A DNA stretch of 64,000 nt from Scatophagus argus (GCF_020382885.2 NC_058508.1:2844055-2908054), one strand, 5' to 3'; counted from the stretch's first letter, positions 11,515 to 24,459 are shown. Made by a program: numbers and translations. The notes: a model not told the origin generated them from the letters alone.

Positions 11515-14500
11515 ACACAGCATATTAATAATTCAGACAAAGCAAAAAAAAAAAGGAACAAGAAGGAAATACGTTAAATGTACACTCCATGTATAAGATT
11601 ATGAAATGTGTGATGTGAAGACCCTTATTTGCTAATCTTACAGTGGCATGGAGGGGTTCAATTTCTCTTAACAAGCTTTAAACAGCTCTTGATATATAAG
11701 CTAAGCATTCCTTAAGGTCATCCTTCCATTTTGTGTATGAGTTTATTTAGTCTCTAATGGAGACACAAACTCAGTCAGAAAATGTGCCAGAACACCAGCC
11801 TGGATCTCCAGCAGTCTCATTTTATAAGGAGATTTCATACTAGGTGAGAAAGTGAAAGTGGGATTTAAAAGGAACAATGGTGTCATTATATTATAACCCC
11901 TATAATATAATAATATATATTGTCTGTTTCCAAATACATTTAAATAAAACTCTCAATCAATAATATCAAGATCAACTGTAATTTGTTAGCTGGGCATTAC
12001 AGACTTAGCAAATGTTAAAGAAGCAGATTAAGTGTTGGTTTTGAAGTGCTGTAATATTTCATTTGCCGTGCAGAAAAGACAAAGAAAGACCAAGGATGTA
12101 AGTGCATTTCAAAACATTTAATAGTAACCTGCTATTTAGCTTCAAGATTTTACAGCTTGACATGAACCCAAACTAAACTGAAAGAAAATACTACAAAATT
12201 TCAAACTAAAGTTAGTTCACATAAGCCTGATTGTTAATTATCAGTTATTTATTCTGCCAATTCATCAAATTTAATACAACAAATCATGTCATCAATTGTC
12301 TGTTAAGATGCACATTGAGGGTTTTTAGTGACACAACAGTAAGAATAACTCAGTCCCAGCAAACTGCAGGCAAACAACATCACTTCACACTTACAGATTA
12401 CCTGCAGTGCCTCTGCCAAAGTCCAATTTTGCATGCAGCTGATATGCTAATCCTTCCTGAACTTCTGTGGCGAGCCGATCAGTGGATGACCATCGTCATC
12501 AACCATAGTCAGCTGACAAACGTCTGGTTAGGTTTATGCAGCCAAACTATTTGGTTAGGTTTGGGAAAACATGTTATGTATGTGATGAAAAATTAAACAC
12601 GTTACATCTGTTAACTTTTGAACATATGCCAAAACAAGTCAGCATGACTTTTGGTTTTGCATGAAATCTTGTCTCCTTGGTGAAAGTCTGGTATTTGTTT
12701 GATCTGGCCATAAACTACCTTACTTGAATTTTGTCACTGGTTATACTATGTCAACTGACATCTTTTATACATGGTATTTAGATACAAAACTGGACTAGTG
12801 TGTACTGCATGCAGTTTGATGATCTAAAGTTATGTTATTTGTATTTTAAACAAACCAATTATTTCACATATCAGAGGGATTTGGTGCTGAATGGTAATGA
12901 TAATAAAGTACAGTTATTGATTTAAATGTCTGCTAAGGGCACCTGTATGTTGTAGCCTTAGCTTATGGTTCTGCTACAGAGACAGGACTGTCCTCTGCAG
13001 GTATTACAAAATCTACCTTTATGATCAATGGCACATATGAAAGCCATATTTTTGATATCACAATTAATGTCTTTGTTATGAAGATATCATAAAATAAGAT
13101 AAAAATGGAAAATGAAAACTAACCTAATTTCAACAAAATGAAAAACGACAATACACTCCCACTTTTTGACTGCCCTCCCCCTCTTGATAATTTTTCTACG
13201 GTCCCTAAATTAGAAATGTCACAAGATTGTGATTAACCTCTGAAAATATAAAATCAAATTTTAAAGGGTAAGCTGAGCTATTAGTTCATCTCAGTGAACT
13301 TTCACTGTTTTTTATTTATTTATTTATTTTTTTTTGGTACATTATGTAATCTGTTTTTGTAATTATTTCTCTCCAAAGCAATCATATACAAAGTCACAAA
13401 CACATTACATGCACACAATCATGTCAGGTCATGTGCTAAATTCACATGTAAATCTGTGTCATTTGAGGCACAAAATCGAGACACAAGTAGCTGATGTGAG
13501 GATGATTCAGCACACTCTTCTTTGTCTTGGTGAGTTTATAGACTTCAGCAGCTTCATACATACTGTCGTTTTGCGTTATTATGACAACATAAAAGGTTTA
13601 TAGATTTTAACCAAAGTACTTTTCAATCGCGCGGATACAAGATGATGCGAAGCATTTGAGACAGTTTTCCAGAAGGACACACACGCACACACACACACGT
13701 GCTCGCACACACACGCACAGTCCGGCAGCTAGACTCTTCTCTCCAGTAAGATGTGTCTCATGACATTTCTTGTTGCTGCTGACACATTTGTCCGTCACCT
13801 GGCTGTCATGGATAGTCAGTTAATAACTCTCTCCTGACTTCATTTACAAAGGCAACTTTACCATCTGAGCTGTAAAGAGGCTCAGGGAGATGCTTGCGCT
13901 TTTCAGCTGAGAAATATGATGCTGTACATGATCCACGAGGACCAGACATGGGCTGTTATTAAAATATACAGCGTGTATCAATCAAACAAGTTATCATCCT
14001 CAATAGCCATTATTGTTAGGTATCTAACTGATGCTTTTTTCATCCAGACAGCCTTATCAGTCATCACACATCATACTGTTAAGTGTTAATTGTGAATCAT
14101 CCTGGTCTACTTTTTGTATTGTTAATGTTTGGCCACAGGAGCACATATTAAATTTGAAGACCTGGGGATTGTTTTATGTGGTAAACAACACAGTGTTTAA
14201 CACACACAGCTGTATTTACCACATTCGTTCATCAATCACGGTCAGATAATCTTAGTGCGTGTCTTAGCCAGCAGGATCTGACGTCATGTATACGAAGCAT
14301 ATTTAAAGAGCAATACATTTATTTATTATCTACACGATATATATTTTAATAGACTGCCAAACATGTCAGTTTACACTCACGCGTTTTCTTTAACTATTTG
14401 GCTCAACGCATATAGGCTATTACATACTGTATGCCAACCAAAAGAGCTATTTATTAACATAATTCAGACTATTAAAATAAGTTCTTTTCTGCATTGTATA

Positions 14501-15030
14501 TAGTCTTTACGTCATTGGCCAGCTGAGTCAGACATTTTCTTTATTGACGCGAGCCCCGTGAAATTGTGTTAAACATACTGCTGTACAATAAGTTATGATG
14601 CAGCTTCGGAGACTGCTTGTCTGCTGCCCTGCTTGTTTGTTTCCAGCACTGAAACACCTGAATATTTAAAACAAAAATAAAAAAAGTGAAACTATTTGTA
14701 CACATTATGTCGTTGTAAATATATAGACGCATTTCTAAGTTTCCCCCCGTTATAATGTAATTAAAGTCACTGCTTAATAAATGATTTTATTACCAGGCTC
14801 TTAAATAACGGGACCGCAAGCTATACAGACTCTTAAAAATATACAACCAGAAAGGATCGTTTCGATTGTGTTCTTCACAAATTTTGAGTTTTATAAATTC
14901 ATCTAAAATATTATGACTAGCTGCGATATTTGAGACATCTTTCTTAATGACAGCGTTCAAATTAAGGTATCTGATGGGCTGCTAAAATAATTAAATGAGT
15001 CAGTGATCTTCCACGCTTTCCAACAATTAA
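10700..15030. other. Intergenic, no gene seen
   Basis: AT-rich DNA with scattered short open frames that lack any recognisable motif, and a short CA-rich tract at 13677-13722. From about 13.8 kb on the sequence becomes less repetitive and homeodomain-type ATTA words are frequent, which may mark the distal hoxb9a regulatory zone. Confidence 0.45.
11456..11515. repeat. Compound TG-TA-TG microsatellite
   Basis: A TG run, then a TA run, then another TG run, in total about 60 bases. The central TA tract is flanked on both sides by TG, giving a nearly symmetrical arrangement. Confidence 0.95.
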
Positions 15031-15160
15031 AGACTGCGGACCAATAGAAGTGAATCGTTTTTAAGATTTGATCCAGGAAAGGGTGTCCTTTGGTCATTGG
15101 TTTATGGAGTATTTAAGAAGCCTTTAAGCGTGTGCTGATTTGATCTCTGTTTCAGACTTT
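15030..15160 (+). promoter_or_regulatory. Candidate distal hoxb9a regulatory block 1
   Basis: Contains a CCAAT box (GGACCAATAG, about 15038), an inverted CCAAT (TCATTGG, 15094) followed directly by TTTATGGAGTATTTAAG, a CDX/HOX-like word next to a TATA-like word. It lies 3.6 kb upstream of the hoxb9a start codon. A promoter for an upstream first exon or a non-coding transcript is possible. Call by composition only. Confidence 0.35.
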
Positions 15161-15899
15161 TTCTTTTTTATGAAAGAATATTTTTACTTAATTATGATGT
15201 GATGAATTCTCCATATAGGAATCGTGTTCCTACCAAGACTTCAACGTTTCTCTTTCAAAACAAAATACCCCCGTGGATGTGGATAAAGTGTAATTAAAAA
15301 TACGGTCTAAATATACGCCTTCTAAATCCGGATCTGTTGGTGGAAATGAATGCTTTGACTCCAGGAAAAGAAAATTACCGCCTGGAATTCACATGTCAGT
15401 AATTCAAATCAACAAGGACGATCGCGGCCTCGCTTCAACCGCTGTGACACGACTGCTGTCTCGGGTGTTTAAAAGTTGTTTGAGAAAACGGAAAAAATAA
15501 ACTGTGCAGCTCTGAAACTCAAACTCTTCTCCGTGATGAGTTCACTTGCGTTTTTTTGCGTTTATTACGCTCTTGTCTTTAATGACCCCGCTGGTTTTAT
15601 GGTCGTGCCATGACTTGTTTAGGCGTACTAACGTTAAACTGTATGCTAGTAAAGGAAAGAAGACGTAGAAACACAATTAGTTCTTGTGCAAACACATTTA
15701 CTGGCAACTTTTAAACCTAAAATGCGCGAGAATAATTTGGTCAGAGCCTCAGTTAGGCTTAAAATCATTCACCTTTAATATACTTAGACGAGACCTCCTC
15801 AGTTATCTTTCTGGTTTGATGAGAATTTCCTACCTTCTTTAATGGGTTGCATTTATTATTATGGGTTGCATTATTTATTTATTTAAATCTATCTGCCAT

Positions 15900-16040
15900 T
15901 CTGACGAGGTAGAAGGAGGCTGGAATCTGCATGTTCTGCATGGTCCTCATTATTGGCCGTAAACGATCTTTTTTGGCCATACGTGATCTCCCATTGGCCC
16001 GATTCCTCTGCCTTAACGTGCGTAATGACTGATGGAAAAA
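15900..16040 (+). promoter_or_regulatory. Candidate hoxb9a regulatory block 2
   Basis: Two inverted CCAAT boxes (TTATTGG near 15950 and CCATTGG near 15992) flank GGCCGTAAACGATC, a posterior-HOX-like CGTAAA word, followed by TTTTTTGGCC. The density of such words in about 100 bases suggests an enhancer or promoter element. No alignment was available. Confidence 0.35.
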
Positions 16041-16181
16041 GTGTTTAACTTCACATTATTGGAAGTTCACTTAGAAATATGTTGCCAATGTGAGGTGCAA
16101 CAAGAAAACTCGTAACCTGTAAGCTATTTTTAATTTCGACTCATTCTCTTCTCATGGTTAGTTGCATACCTCTAATTATGA

Positions 16182-16182
<1 letters not shown>

Positions 16183-16216
<34 letters not shown>
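16183..16216. repeat. TG microsatellite
   Basis: Uninterrupted TG dinucleotide run of about 34 bases. Confidence 0.95.
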
Positions 16217-16217
<1 letters not shown>

Positions 16218-17030
16218 ATGGAGTTATTTGCCAAAGTTCCTTCTGTCAGAGGACTGAGGCAACATGTTGAAAATGAAGGCAGTTTGTAGATAATGTCTTC
16301 AAGCTCTTTCAGCGCCAGTGTCTCCAATTAACGCGCTGTCTGCTTGGCAGCCCGGCCTGCAGGGCGGAGGCCCTCCGAAAATTAAAATTCCCACAGCCTG
16401 CGGTCTGTGGAGAGGCCACTTTGACTGAAAAATATCCCCAGCATCTATGACTGGAAAACAAAGTCGGTTTCTACACTGAGCTTGTCGGAAACACTGCGTT
16501 AAGTGGAGATTTAGGATTATAAAATTGAAAAACAAAATTTTATGATTTCAGCCGACTCTGATGCTGAGGGTCACTCTGTAAACATGCTGTGCGCCTTCAC
16601 TCAGCTAAGACTGTGCACCGTTTTATAACACCCTTACCACTCTTAGTATTAATGCTTCTTTTTTTTCAAAGCCATATGTAAAAATCTCAGCTCAGACTTT
16701 ATACAGAAATCTACTGCATGATCACACGCTGTGCATCACATTCACTTTTAATGACTCATACTTTTCACTCCTTACTGGGTCTTTGGTATCCAACGGAAGT
16801 TGTCCAGATGAGCTGGAAACTAGTCCTTTAAGACAGAAGGACGGAGGAATGTGAAGCCCAAAGGCCAAAGCCAGGCGCCAGAGTTGCGATTCGCGTTTAA
16901 AGGACTCTTGGTTTGGGTTTTTGGTGCTACTCCTGAAATGAAAGCGCACCAGTCGCTCAGTCTGTCTCCGATCCAACTCATCATTACTCCTCAGCAGGCC
17001 TGAAAGCTGTGCTATAGCCTGCCTTCAGCC

Positions 17031-17102
17031 TCGTAAATAACGGCCTTAGCCCCATAAGAAATGCGTAGTTCATATTTAATCGTCGTAAATAACGGTGTTA
17101 GC
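17031..17102 (+). promoter_or_regulatory. Duplicated TCGTAAATAACGG motif upstream of hoxb9a
   Basis: TCGTAAATAACGGCCTTAGC (17031-17050) and TCGTAAATAACGGTGTTAGC (17083-17102) are 18/20 identical and start 52 bases apart, about five helical turns. TCGTAAA is the preferred site of HOX9-13 and CDX-type homeodomains in published binding-site work. This could be an autoregulatory or CDX-responsive site pair for hoxb9a; function is inferred. Confidence 0.45.
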
Positions 17103-18361
17103 TGTATATGCGACCCCGAGTTCGGATTTATAGCTCCGGCTAGCAGTCTGCCATCTCCAAAGAGTCCAAGACTCCACGTCTGTGATAATTGCAAAGAAAT
17201 ATAAAGACTTACAATCCCGGTGACTTTGATAAAGGTCAGCAGGAAGTCAAATGTCTGCGCTCTCTGCCAGTCCGGTCTGCTGCTGCTCTTCCGTCTCCTC
17301 ATTAAAAGCCAAATGACGGATTTTATCCCTCCAACTCTGTTGACCGAAATGCTTTGAGCACAACACCACCGGTAGCTCAAACACAAACCACCAGTCAGGT
17401 GGCCTCCTGTTTCATGGAAGAAGAAAGCTCTAACCGGTGTCCAGCCTCAGTCCACGGTAAATCCGCCGTGCTCGGGTCCGAGCTGTGTTTACTCATGGCA
17501 GCCTGACCGCTGAGTGAGGAGAGCCCTTTACCCGACCGGGAGGAAGGCTGCAACAGCTTCAGTCGCGTTTACGGTCCGCACCACCACAGGCCATATATCA
17601 GCCCTATAAAACCAAAGCAGCCGCCCTAATGTAGGATTTTATTATAGTATTAAACGGACCCCAAAAAAGTAGTTGAAGTAGTTTGCGCTGTAAAGACAAG
17701 GGGCATAACCACGCAGGGCCCGATTTAATGGCGCTCGTTAACAAAAATGACTGTTAATCTGCCAATAAAACAGTGTCAGGCGGCTCTGCAGCTCACAGGA
17801 AAACTTCCAAGTAGATTGAGAAAGCGGGTAAATAATTAAACACGCCTAGGTGTGAATTTTACTATATATCTTGTCTTGGATTGAAAATATCTGCTGTTGA
17901 CTTGCCTCAAGTGGAGGACTATTGGCGCTTACACTAATGGTGCTTTAAAGGCAGGCTCCCTGATGCTGAGACTGATCTAAGTGATTGCTTGCGCACAATT
18001 TAGGAAGAGTGAATGTGTTTTCGTGCGCTTCACACTGAAATTCACCCACGTCTATTTTAATTAGGCGGGGCTGGAATAATAAATAAATAAGTAAATAAAT
18101 AAATAAAATTGCGCTACTTATTTGTCAGCCATTGTCTCCGCTCTGCATTTTATGCATACAGTCCAGACAAAACATAATTTAACGCTTTTATATAATCTTA
18201 GTTTGACAGCAGCCATAGATACACAGGCTAGATATACGGACGGTCTGTTCATTTTGCATATTGCATATAAACAAGACAATTTATTAAGAAGAGGGCAATC
18301 TATTAAAGAGAGAGAGATAGAGAGAGACGGAGACAGAGAGAGAGGGGCCCGCGTGCAGGAT

Positions 18362-18527
18362 TGATTTACGCTCCATTGACGCTTTATCAGGTTCGAAGAA
18401 AAAGTCCGGCCAATCATTTTGCTCCTCGCGCACAGACCCGACAAACCCCCGCGCACAGTTCGAGGCTGTAGGCTGTATCACTTTGTTTCTCTATTGTGAG
18501 CAAGTTGGTTGAAAGGAAGGGGGCTAG

Positions 18528-18562
<35 letters not shown>

Positions 18563-18715
18563 GGGGGAGAGAGACAGAGGAAGGGAGGGGGCAAGCTAGC
18601 AAAGGGCAGAAGAGAGAAAGAGAAATAGAGAGAGGGAAAGAGAAAAATCTCGTAATGTCTCTCTTCTTGTTCTCCATTTAGTGAACTCGCGGCGTTTCGC
18701 GGATAATGTCCGAGA
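18362..18715 (+). promoter_or_regulatory. hoxb9a proximal promoter and 5' UTR
   Basis: The region just upstream of the start codon has TTTACGCTCC (18365), GCTTTATCAGG (about 18381), a CCAAT box in GGCCAATCATTTTGC (about 18408) and a GC-richer stretch to 18460, followed by a long purine-rich leader with a GA microsatellite. The CCAAT-containing part resembles what I recall of Hox9 proximal promoters. The transcription start cannot be fixed from sequence alone. Confidence 0.5.
18530..18561. repeat. GA microsatellite in the hoxb9a leader
   Basis: GA run of about 32 bases, embedded in a longer purine-rich strand (18530-18655) that probably lies in the 5' UTR. Confidence 0.9.
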
Positions 18716-18780
18716 ATGTCCATTTCTGGGACTTTGAGCAACTATTACGTGGACTCCATCATAAGTCACGAGAGCGATGA
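18706..18780 (+). other. Upstream ORF overlapping the hoxb9a start
   Basis: An ATG ten bases upstream of the hoxb9a ATG opens a 24-codon frame (begins MSENVHFWDF) in the +1 frame. It overlaps the start of the main coding sequence and ends at a TGA at 18778-18780. Both ATGs have A at position -3 and T at +4, so neither has a clearly better context. If it is in the mRNA it could lower hoxb9a translation. Confidence 0.5.
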
Positions 18781-19328
18781 ACTCTCAACCCCGGCTCGCT
18801 TTCCCAGCGTCCAGTATTCCGGCTCGAGCTCCGTCGCAGCCTCGGGCGGAAGGCAGCCCGGCGGCGCGGCGCACACGGAGCATCCCCATCCCGAGTCTTA
18901 CCCATCCTGCAGCTTCCAGCCGAAGCCTCCGGTCTTCTCATCGTCTTGGAGCCCGTTCAGTCCGCACCACGGTGCCAGTGGCCTCCCAACTGTCTACCAT
19001 CCATACATTCCAGCCCAGCACGTGCCCGCCGCGGACACTCGGTACCTACGCTCATGGCTGGACTGCGCGCCGCGCGGCTCCGAGACTGTCCCCGGGCAGG
19101 GCCAGACGGGGCAGGTCAAGCTGGAGCCGCAACTCGGTCATCTCGGCGGGGAGATCCCACCCAAAATCGGCGGACAGCACCAGCACGAGTCCACCACGTA
19201 CATCTTGGAGTCGACATCCACAGCGGCTCGCGAGCTAAGCCACCATCCGGCAGCCATCCCGGGAGCAGGGTTTGAAGAAAATAAGGACATTTGTGAAGGG
19301 AGTGAGGACAAAGACGGCCTGGATCAAA
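18716..19328 (+). CDS. hoxb9a: hoxb9a exon 1 (N-terminal region)
   Basis: First coding exon of a group-9 Hox transcription factor that patterns the posterior trunk. It encodes residues 1-204 plus one base of codon 205. The conserved group-9 N-terminus MSISGTLSNYYVDSIISHES is at 1-20, the YPSCSFQPK motif at 62-70, VYHPYI at 93-98, TRYLRSWL at 108-115, and the HoxB9-type NKDICEGSEDK at 189-199. HoxA9, C9 and D9 begin differently, so HoxB9 fits best. The donor is AAA|gtaagt at 19329, phase 1, matching the usual Hox9 junction just before the W-containing PBX-contact motif. Joined with exon 2 the protein is 282 residues, against about 250 in mammals; the extra length is in the low-complexity middle (35-60 and 125-185). 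An overlapping upstream ORF is described separately. Confidence 0.97.
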
Positions 19329-21539
19329 GTAAGTTATTAAAGCAGGAAATAGCGCGCGGGAGAGGGAGAGGGAGAGCGGAGAGAGAGAGATTGTAAACGC
19401 TTTTAATGCCGCCATAAAACAAGAACAAAGAGCCAGAGAGCCAAAATGCCCCCCACCTTCTCCCCTCTGAATTTACTGTGATATTTATCCCGTATCATCT
19501 GGCTTCTGTACTAACTGAGCACTTGAGGCAGCCATTACAAAAATTCAAAATAACTGTATTCTGTGACGTTGCCGTAAAACAACGACTGCGTACTGGGTTT
19601 CCCCAAGGTTCTCAAATAGCCAGCAAGTGGTGGACAAAATAACGTGAACAACTTGCATTACGATTGTCCTGGTTGTCCTGAACGTAATAGGATTAACACC
19701 TACAGTCTGGAGACAAAACTGACAGGACAGTGTGTTAGGTGATGTTCAGGTGATACTATGAGCGTCGGAATACAATTGAAACTGTGGTTATTTTGGATTA
19801 CCAGGCAAAAGTCCAACTCATCACATAAAGCGGTCGCTTCACTTGTATGATTTCAGAAATATATATAGCTGTTTCTGTTATAGGTGCTTGTGTGCGAGAG
19901 CTGAATAAGTTGATTTTGAAAGCCTTTTTACAGTTAACGCATATCAAAGCGGAAGGAATGTGTCTAATTAAAGGGTAAGAGGACAACCAAAAATGAAAAG
20001 CCGAGAAAGAAACTCATAATCAGATAATCTGCTGCTCTTCTTCCTCCTCAAATCTATCGGTCTGACCGTTCGAGAGCGCAGCTGATGTTTGGGTAACCCC
20101 GGATTGTTTCACCTAATTACCAGGGCATGCGCACTTCTGTCCTCTTTGAAATGGACCAAATGGTAGGTGCTTTAGATTTGTCTTTTTTACTGCTGTTATA
20201 CTGTAGGGCTCTCTATACCCCCCCCCCAACACACACACACACAGACAGAAGGACGCGCACGCACATGGACTCGTGTCTGTGCTCCATTACGTTTTAAAGC
20301 TCTTCATGTCAGTCATTCTGTAACAAGCCCGGCTGACAAGTCAATCCGAACTGTGAAAATGAATCTGCAGAAAGTGCTACAAATTATTACTGTTCCATAA
20401 ACCTATAGGTCTGCTGTTCCTTCCTCCCTCTCACTGTGCCCAGCTATAGTCAGAGCTACACTGGCCGAATACTGGGTTGACTGGATTATTTTTCACAGAT
20501 GAAGTTATCCAGACATATAATAAAGAGACGGTCTGTATGTAATATAGTCCAGTTATGACTCTGACATGGAGGGGGGGGCATTAGGTCTATCGTCTATTGT
20601 CATATTTCTGTTCTAATATCACTCTGTAACGTCATTCCTTTGTGGCACTTCTGAGGCTGTAAGTGTATAGTAACAAAACGTCCCTGTCTGTCTATCAGCT
20701 TTAAATATCATATGTCAACCGTAAGCTATGAGTGGCCTGTCTCCTTCTAAACATCATAAAAACCATAATAGGAGCCAGGTCGTCCATCACTGACACTCGG
20801 GCTCAGAGCTCCTGAGCAGGCTGGGTGAGTCCTCGGCAGAGCAGAGGCCTGCAGCACGGACGGATTCTGTTGTACGGGACTTGTGTTGTGCCCCCCTCAG
20901 CCTCACACAGGAGCTGAAGGGGGCAGTCAGGGCGAGCTCTCTGAACTCTTGTAGCTTGTATAATCTGAAAGATCGCGCAAATCGCACAGCGGCCTCTGAT
21001 GGTTTTTCGGTATGTTGAGCGCTATGGATGCGTGGAAGAATAAAGAATTCAGTTGTCTTTCTTCTCAATGTGTGGCCATGAATCACTTAAACTGTACTGG
21101 TTTGGAAGACTGTGACGAATTTTCTGCATCTTATATTATTATGACAAACGAATATACGTATAGGTTCATTGTGAATTGTTAAAGGAATGTATGCGACCTT
21201 TAGTTTTTACATGTCGCTTCTAAAATGGACGCCTCGATCATTTATTTAAGCCATCTTAGCACGCCGAACAAATGCAGATGACTGAATATTTAGACTACGT
21301 CAATCATTTTTTGCTCCATAAAATTTCACAAAGGCACGCGGTGTTTTGGTGTTATTATAGTCTGCAGTCTGCCGCTCGTACAGTCGCATATGAGTTGCTG
21401 TTTTATCCATCTGTTCTCTCTGCAATAATAATAATAATATTTTACCTGTCATGAAATCGCATCATCTTGATATAAAGTCGTCCGGGGTTTGGCCAGTACA
21501 ACACGGGTTTGTTCTGTTTTTTTATCATCACTCGCGCTA

Positions 21540-21800
21540 ACAACAACATTTAATCCATCATATGCCGGCGGGGTTGGCTCAGTCTGAAACTCTTTTCCAA
21601 AGCTAATTGATTTATTTTGGGTGGGACAGAGAAAAAAACTCCCTTGAAAGCTATTAATTTATTTTTTTCTTTATATTTATATAGCTTTTAGCTGAGGCTG
21701 GATGTGAACGGGCTCTGTTCCCCCACCCCGTCTAATCCCGCCGGATAAATCTAATTTCTGCCAGAGGAGGCTGATCCATGCGTCTGAGCGCGTGACCGTT
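21540..21800 (+). promoter_or_regulatory. Candidate intronic regulatory block
   Basis: Contains CCAAAGCTAATTGATTTATTTTGGG, GCTATTAATTTATTTT and GGATAAATCTAATTTC, all homeodomain-type words, with GC-rich connecting sequence. Call by composition only. Confidence 0.3.
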
Positions 21801-21828
21801 TGATATGTGTGCGTGCATTGTGTGTGCA

Positions 21829-21884
21829 CGAGAGAGAGAGAGAGAGAGAGAAGAAGAAGAAGGAGGAGGAGGAGGAGGAGAAGG
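21829..21884. repeat. GA / GAA / GGA purine repeat
   Basis: A GA run followed by AAG and then GGA triplets, purine-only on the + strand over about 55 bases. A CA-rich tract follows at 22018-22058. Confidence 0.9.
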
Positions 21885-22837
21885 AATGCCTCCACCTCCG
21901 TTCTGGCCTTTTCAGAGGAAGAAATACAAATTGCAAATACTACACACCCTCACATATACACTTAATACTGCAGTGGCACTGCACACACAGCTCCCTCTCC
22001 CTGTTTCTCTCTCTCTCACACACGCGCACACACACAGACACACTCACACACACACAGTCACCTTATTACAGCATCTGAGCATGCTATCCATCAGAGCAGT
22101 GAGCTGGTTAAGGGCTGGATGGAGCCCAGCAGCCTCCAGTCTGAATTATTAGACTTTCCACCAGTAACACTGTGTGTGTCCCAGTCTGGCCTGTGGTAGT
22201 GAAAGCTTGCCTGTAATGGATTCTGTGATCAAACAGACAAAACTGAAAGTCTTTAGAAAAAAAAAGTTTCTTTCTGAGCTGTTTCAGAGCGTCAGCACTT
22301 CTTCTTGTGGTTTGTTTTTGGATGTATTGCAGTGGACCAGTGTGGCAGGTAGTGGGAGCTGCACTAACCAGTAGAAGGCAGTGAAGGCTGCTTCTATTGT
22401 TCACATGGCAGCCATTTTGAACAGTGTGGGTGCAAAACCCTGCATATTTCTTTATACAGCTATCCTTACTTGAACACTGCTTCACTTCACAGATAAACTG
22501 AGTGGTTACTAAGCAAGCACTGTCTAGAGAAACCACAAGTCGAATTGCTCAGACAAGCCTCAAACTCTTTGAACTTCTCATTAGAGGGAATTAGGTTGGA
22601 AAGATCAACACATTTTGCTTCCTAGATAATCAATCAGCTGTGTTGGGATAAGTTACCGTGTGCTGCAATGGCAGAGTGGCTCTTTTGATATTGCAAGCTC
22701 TCTTATTCATGACACATAGGTGTATCATATTATGGTGCCCTCACAGCCGTCTGGTTAACTTTTGTGGCTGTTTTCCTCCGATTTAAAAAAAAAAAAGTTT
22801 CTTCCTAAGAGTTTTTACAGTAAATATAAAGCTCAAG

Positions 22838-22890
22838 CAACCAAATGAGCTTAGCATAAAGATTGGAAACAGGAAATCAGCTACCCTCAA
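22838..22890 (-). repeat. Short dispersed repeat fragment
   Basis: 'gagcttagcataaagattgga' followed by 'aacaggaaatcagct' is the reverse complement of the same repeat type seen at 7085-7225. Only a fragment remains. Confidence 0.45.
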
Positions 22891-23739
22891 AAAGTGTCTC
22901 TCTAGTTATCAAACCAAAAGTTTTAAAACAGGATGTGATCTCTAATGTTTGGCAAGAAAATATTTCTTAGTTATGGTTTTGTTGAGTTTTGCTTAGTCGA
23001 ATTTAAAAGAAAAAAAACCCTCCTGTGTGTATATTTAAATGTTTTAATTAAAATATTCCTTTCACACAAATAAGCGCAAACATTTTACATTAGCTGTGGG
23101 ATGTCAGACAATAACTATTTGTGAAAATTCAATCTGCATGACTGTTGCCTGAGTCCTGTGTTTACGCTGGGTTTCATGTTGTCTCCAATAGATGTGTTCA
23201 CATGAGTGACCTGGCAATGTTGTATTCAGCAGTGGCCAAATTTCTCTGAGCACTTTGATTTTGTTAGCTGTTTGCATGCTAAGTATTCCAACATGGCGGG
23301 AATTCTTGGAAGTCCTCACCACTGTTGATAATGAGAAGAACTGCTGGGCAGATAATTGGTGTTTTGGAAGTACTGAAGTTGGTGTGGTGGTGCTTCTTAT
23401 GCGTTGCCACAAACAGAATACAGTTTTGATCTACAGTAAAAGTCTGTAAAATAAATGGCAAGAAAAGCTGAACTTTAAGGCAGGATGTGGCAACTTGCAA
23501 TGACGGGGCTAATATTTGACAACTGACTGTGAATCTTTGAGCTGTTTCTGATACACGTTACAGCACACAATCTGAGATGCGATTGGTGTCTCCATCTTAG
23601 CACACAACATCGGGACAAATACAAGCAGGTATTCAATATGGCCACCGTTGAATCTTACCTTTCACAACATCACATCCAGTCAAAGCCAGCATCCAGCTAC
23701 AGATTCTCTTAGTGTTCCCGGTACTGGGCAGCCATCCAG

Positions 23740-23880
23740 AATAAACTACAAGATTACACTTCAGTCTTTGTGCTGCTGCTGCTGACGGGTAGAGCGAGAA
23801 AGTTATTACTCCCGAACTTTATTAAGTTATAACGCCGGGTGAACAACCCCATTAATTGGTGTGTTGCTGTTGGTGGCTGG
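23740..23880 (+). promoter_or_regulatory. Candidate conserved block in the hoxb9a intron
   Basis: Holds GAAAGTTATTACTCCC, ACTTTATTAAGTTATAACGCC and CCCATTAATTGGTGTG within 90 bases, after a CTG-rich word. Dense ATTA/TTAT words and an inverted CCAAT are consistent with a homeodomain-regulated enhancer. Not verified by alignment. Confidence 0.35.
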
Positions 23881-24459
23881 GCGAGATGGGGTGTAAGGGT
23901 TGGGTGGGTGGGGGTGTTGCGGAGGGAGATAAAATACGACTACGGGAAATGCAATAACGTGCCTTTGGGATATATGAGAGGTCAATTTCTGGAACTATTA
24001 GGGTGAAATTGCAAAGGGAGGGAGAAAGAGACTGGATGTGATATTGGTCTTGTAGCCGTTTTGGCCTTTGTTTCCATGCAAGCAGCATTCATAGACACAC
24101 ACACACCCGTAGGCAAAGACACACTCTGGCCTGCAAACTGAACATATCAGGCTGCAGGGCCATTGCTTTATAGGAATTTCAATCTTTTCATCCATGTACC
24201 TGTCAATGTGATGTCCAAGCCACACTTTGCTTCTGCACATACATGAATGTAGCCTGAAGAGAAAATTTCAAGTTAGGACTGTACAAGCTATACATCCATA
24301 CCCACCCCCGCCCCCGCCTCGGACCCCACCCATATTGTGTCTCACTATCTGTCATCATTCTGTCTTCCCACTCCTTGAAAAAAAAAGTCTTTACCTTCCA
24401 CTATCACCAGCAGCAGCCCAACTCACCGCCCTCCTCCACCACTCGCCCCCTTTACCGGT

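Noticed and set aside
12231..12596. 121-codon open frame
   Set aside because: No recognisable motif, no codon bias and AT-rich intergenic surroundings; length is within chance for 64 kb.
1..18700. Possible hoxb10a gene or remnant
   Set aside because: I looked for the recognition-helix coding words (AAGATCTGGTTCCAGAAC type). They occur only in the three annotated homeoboxes, so no group-10 gene or clear pseudogene is visible.
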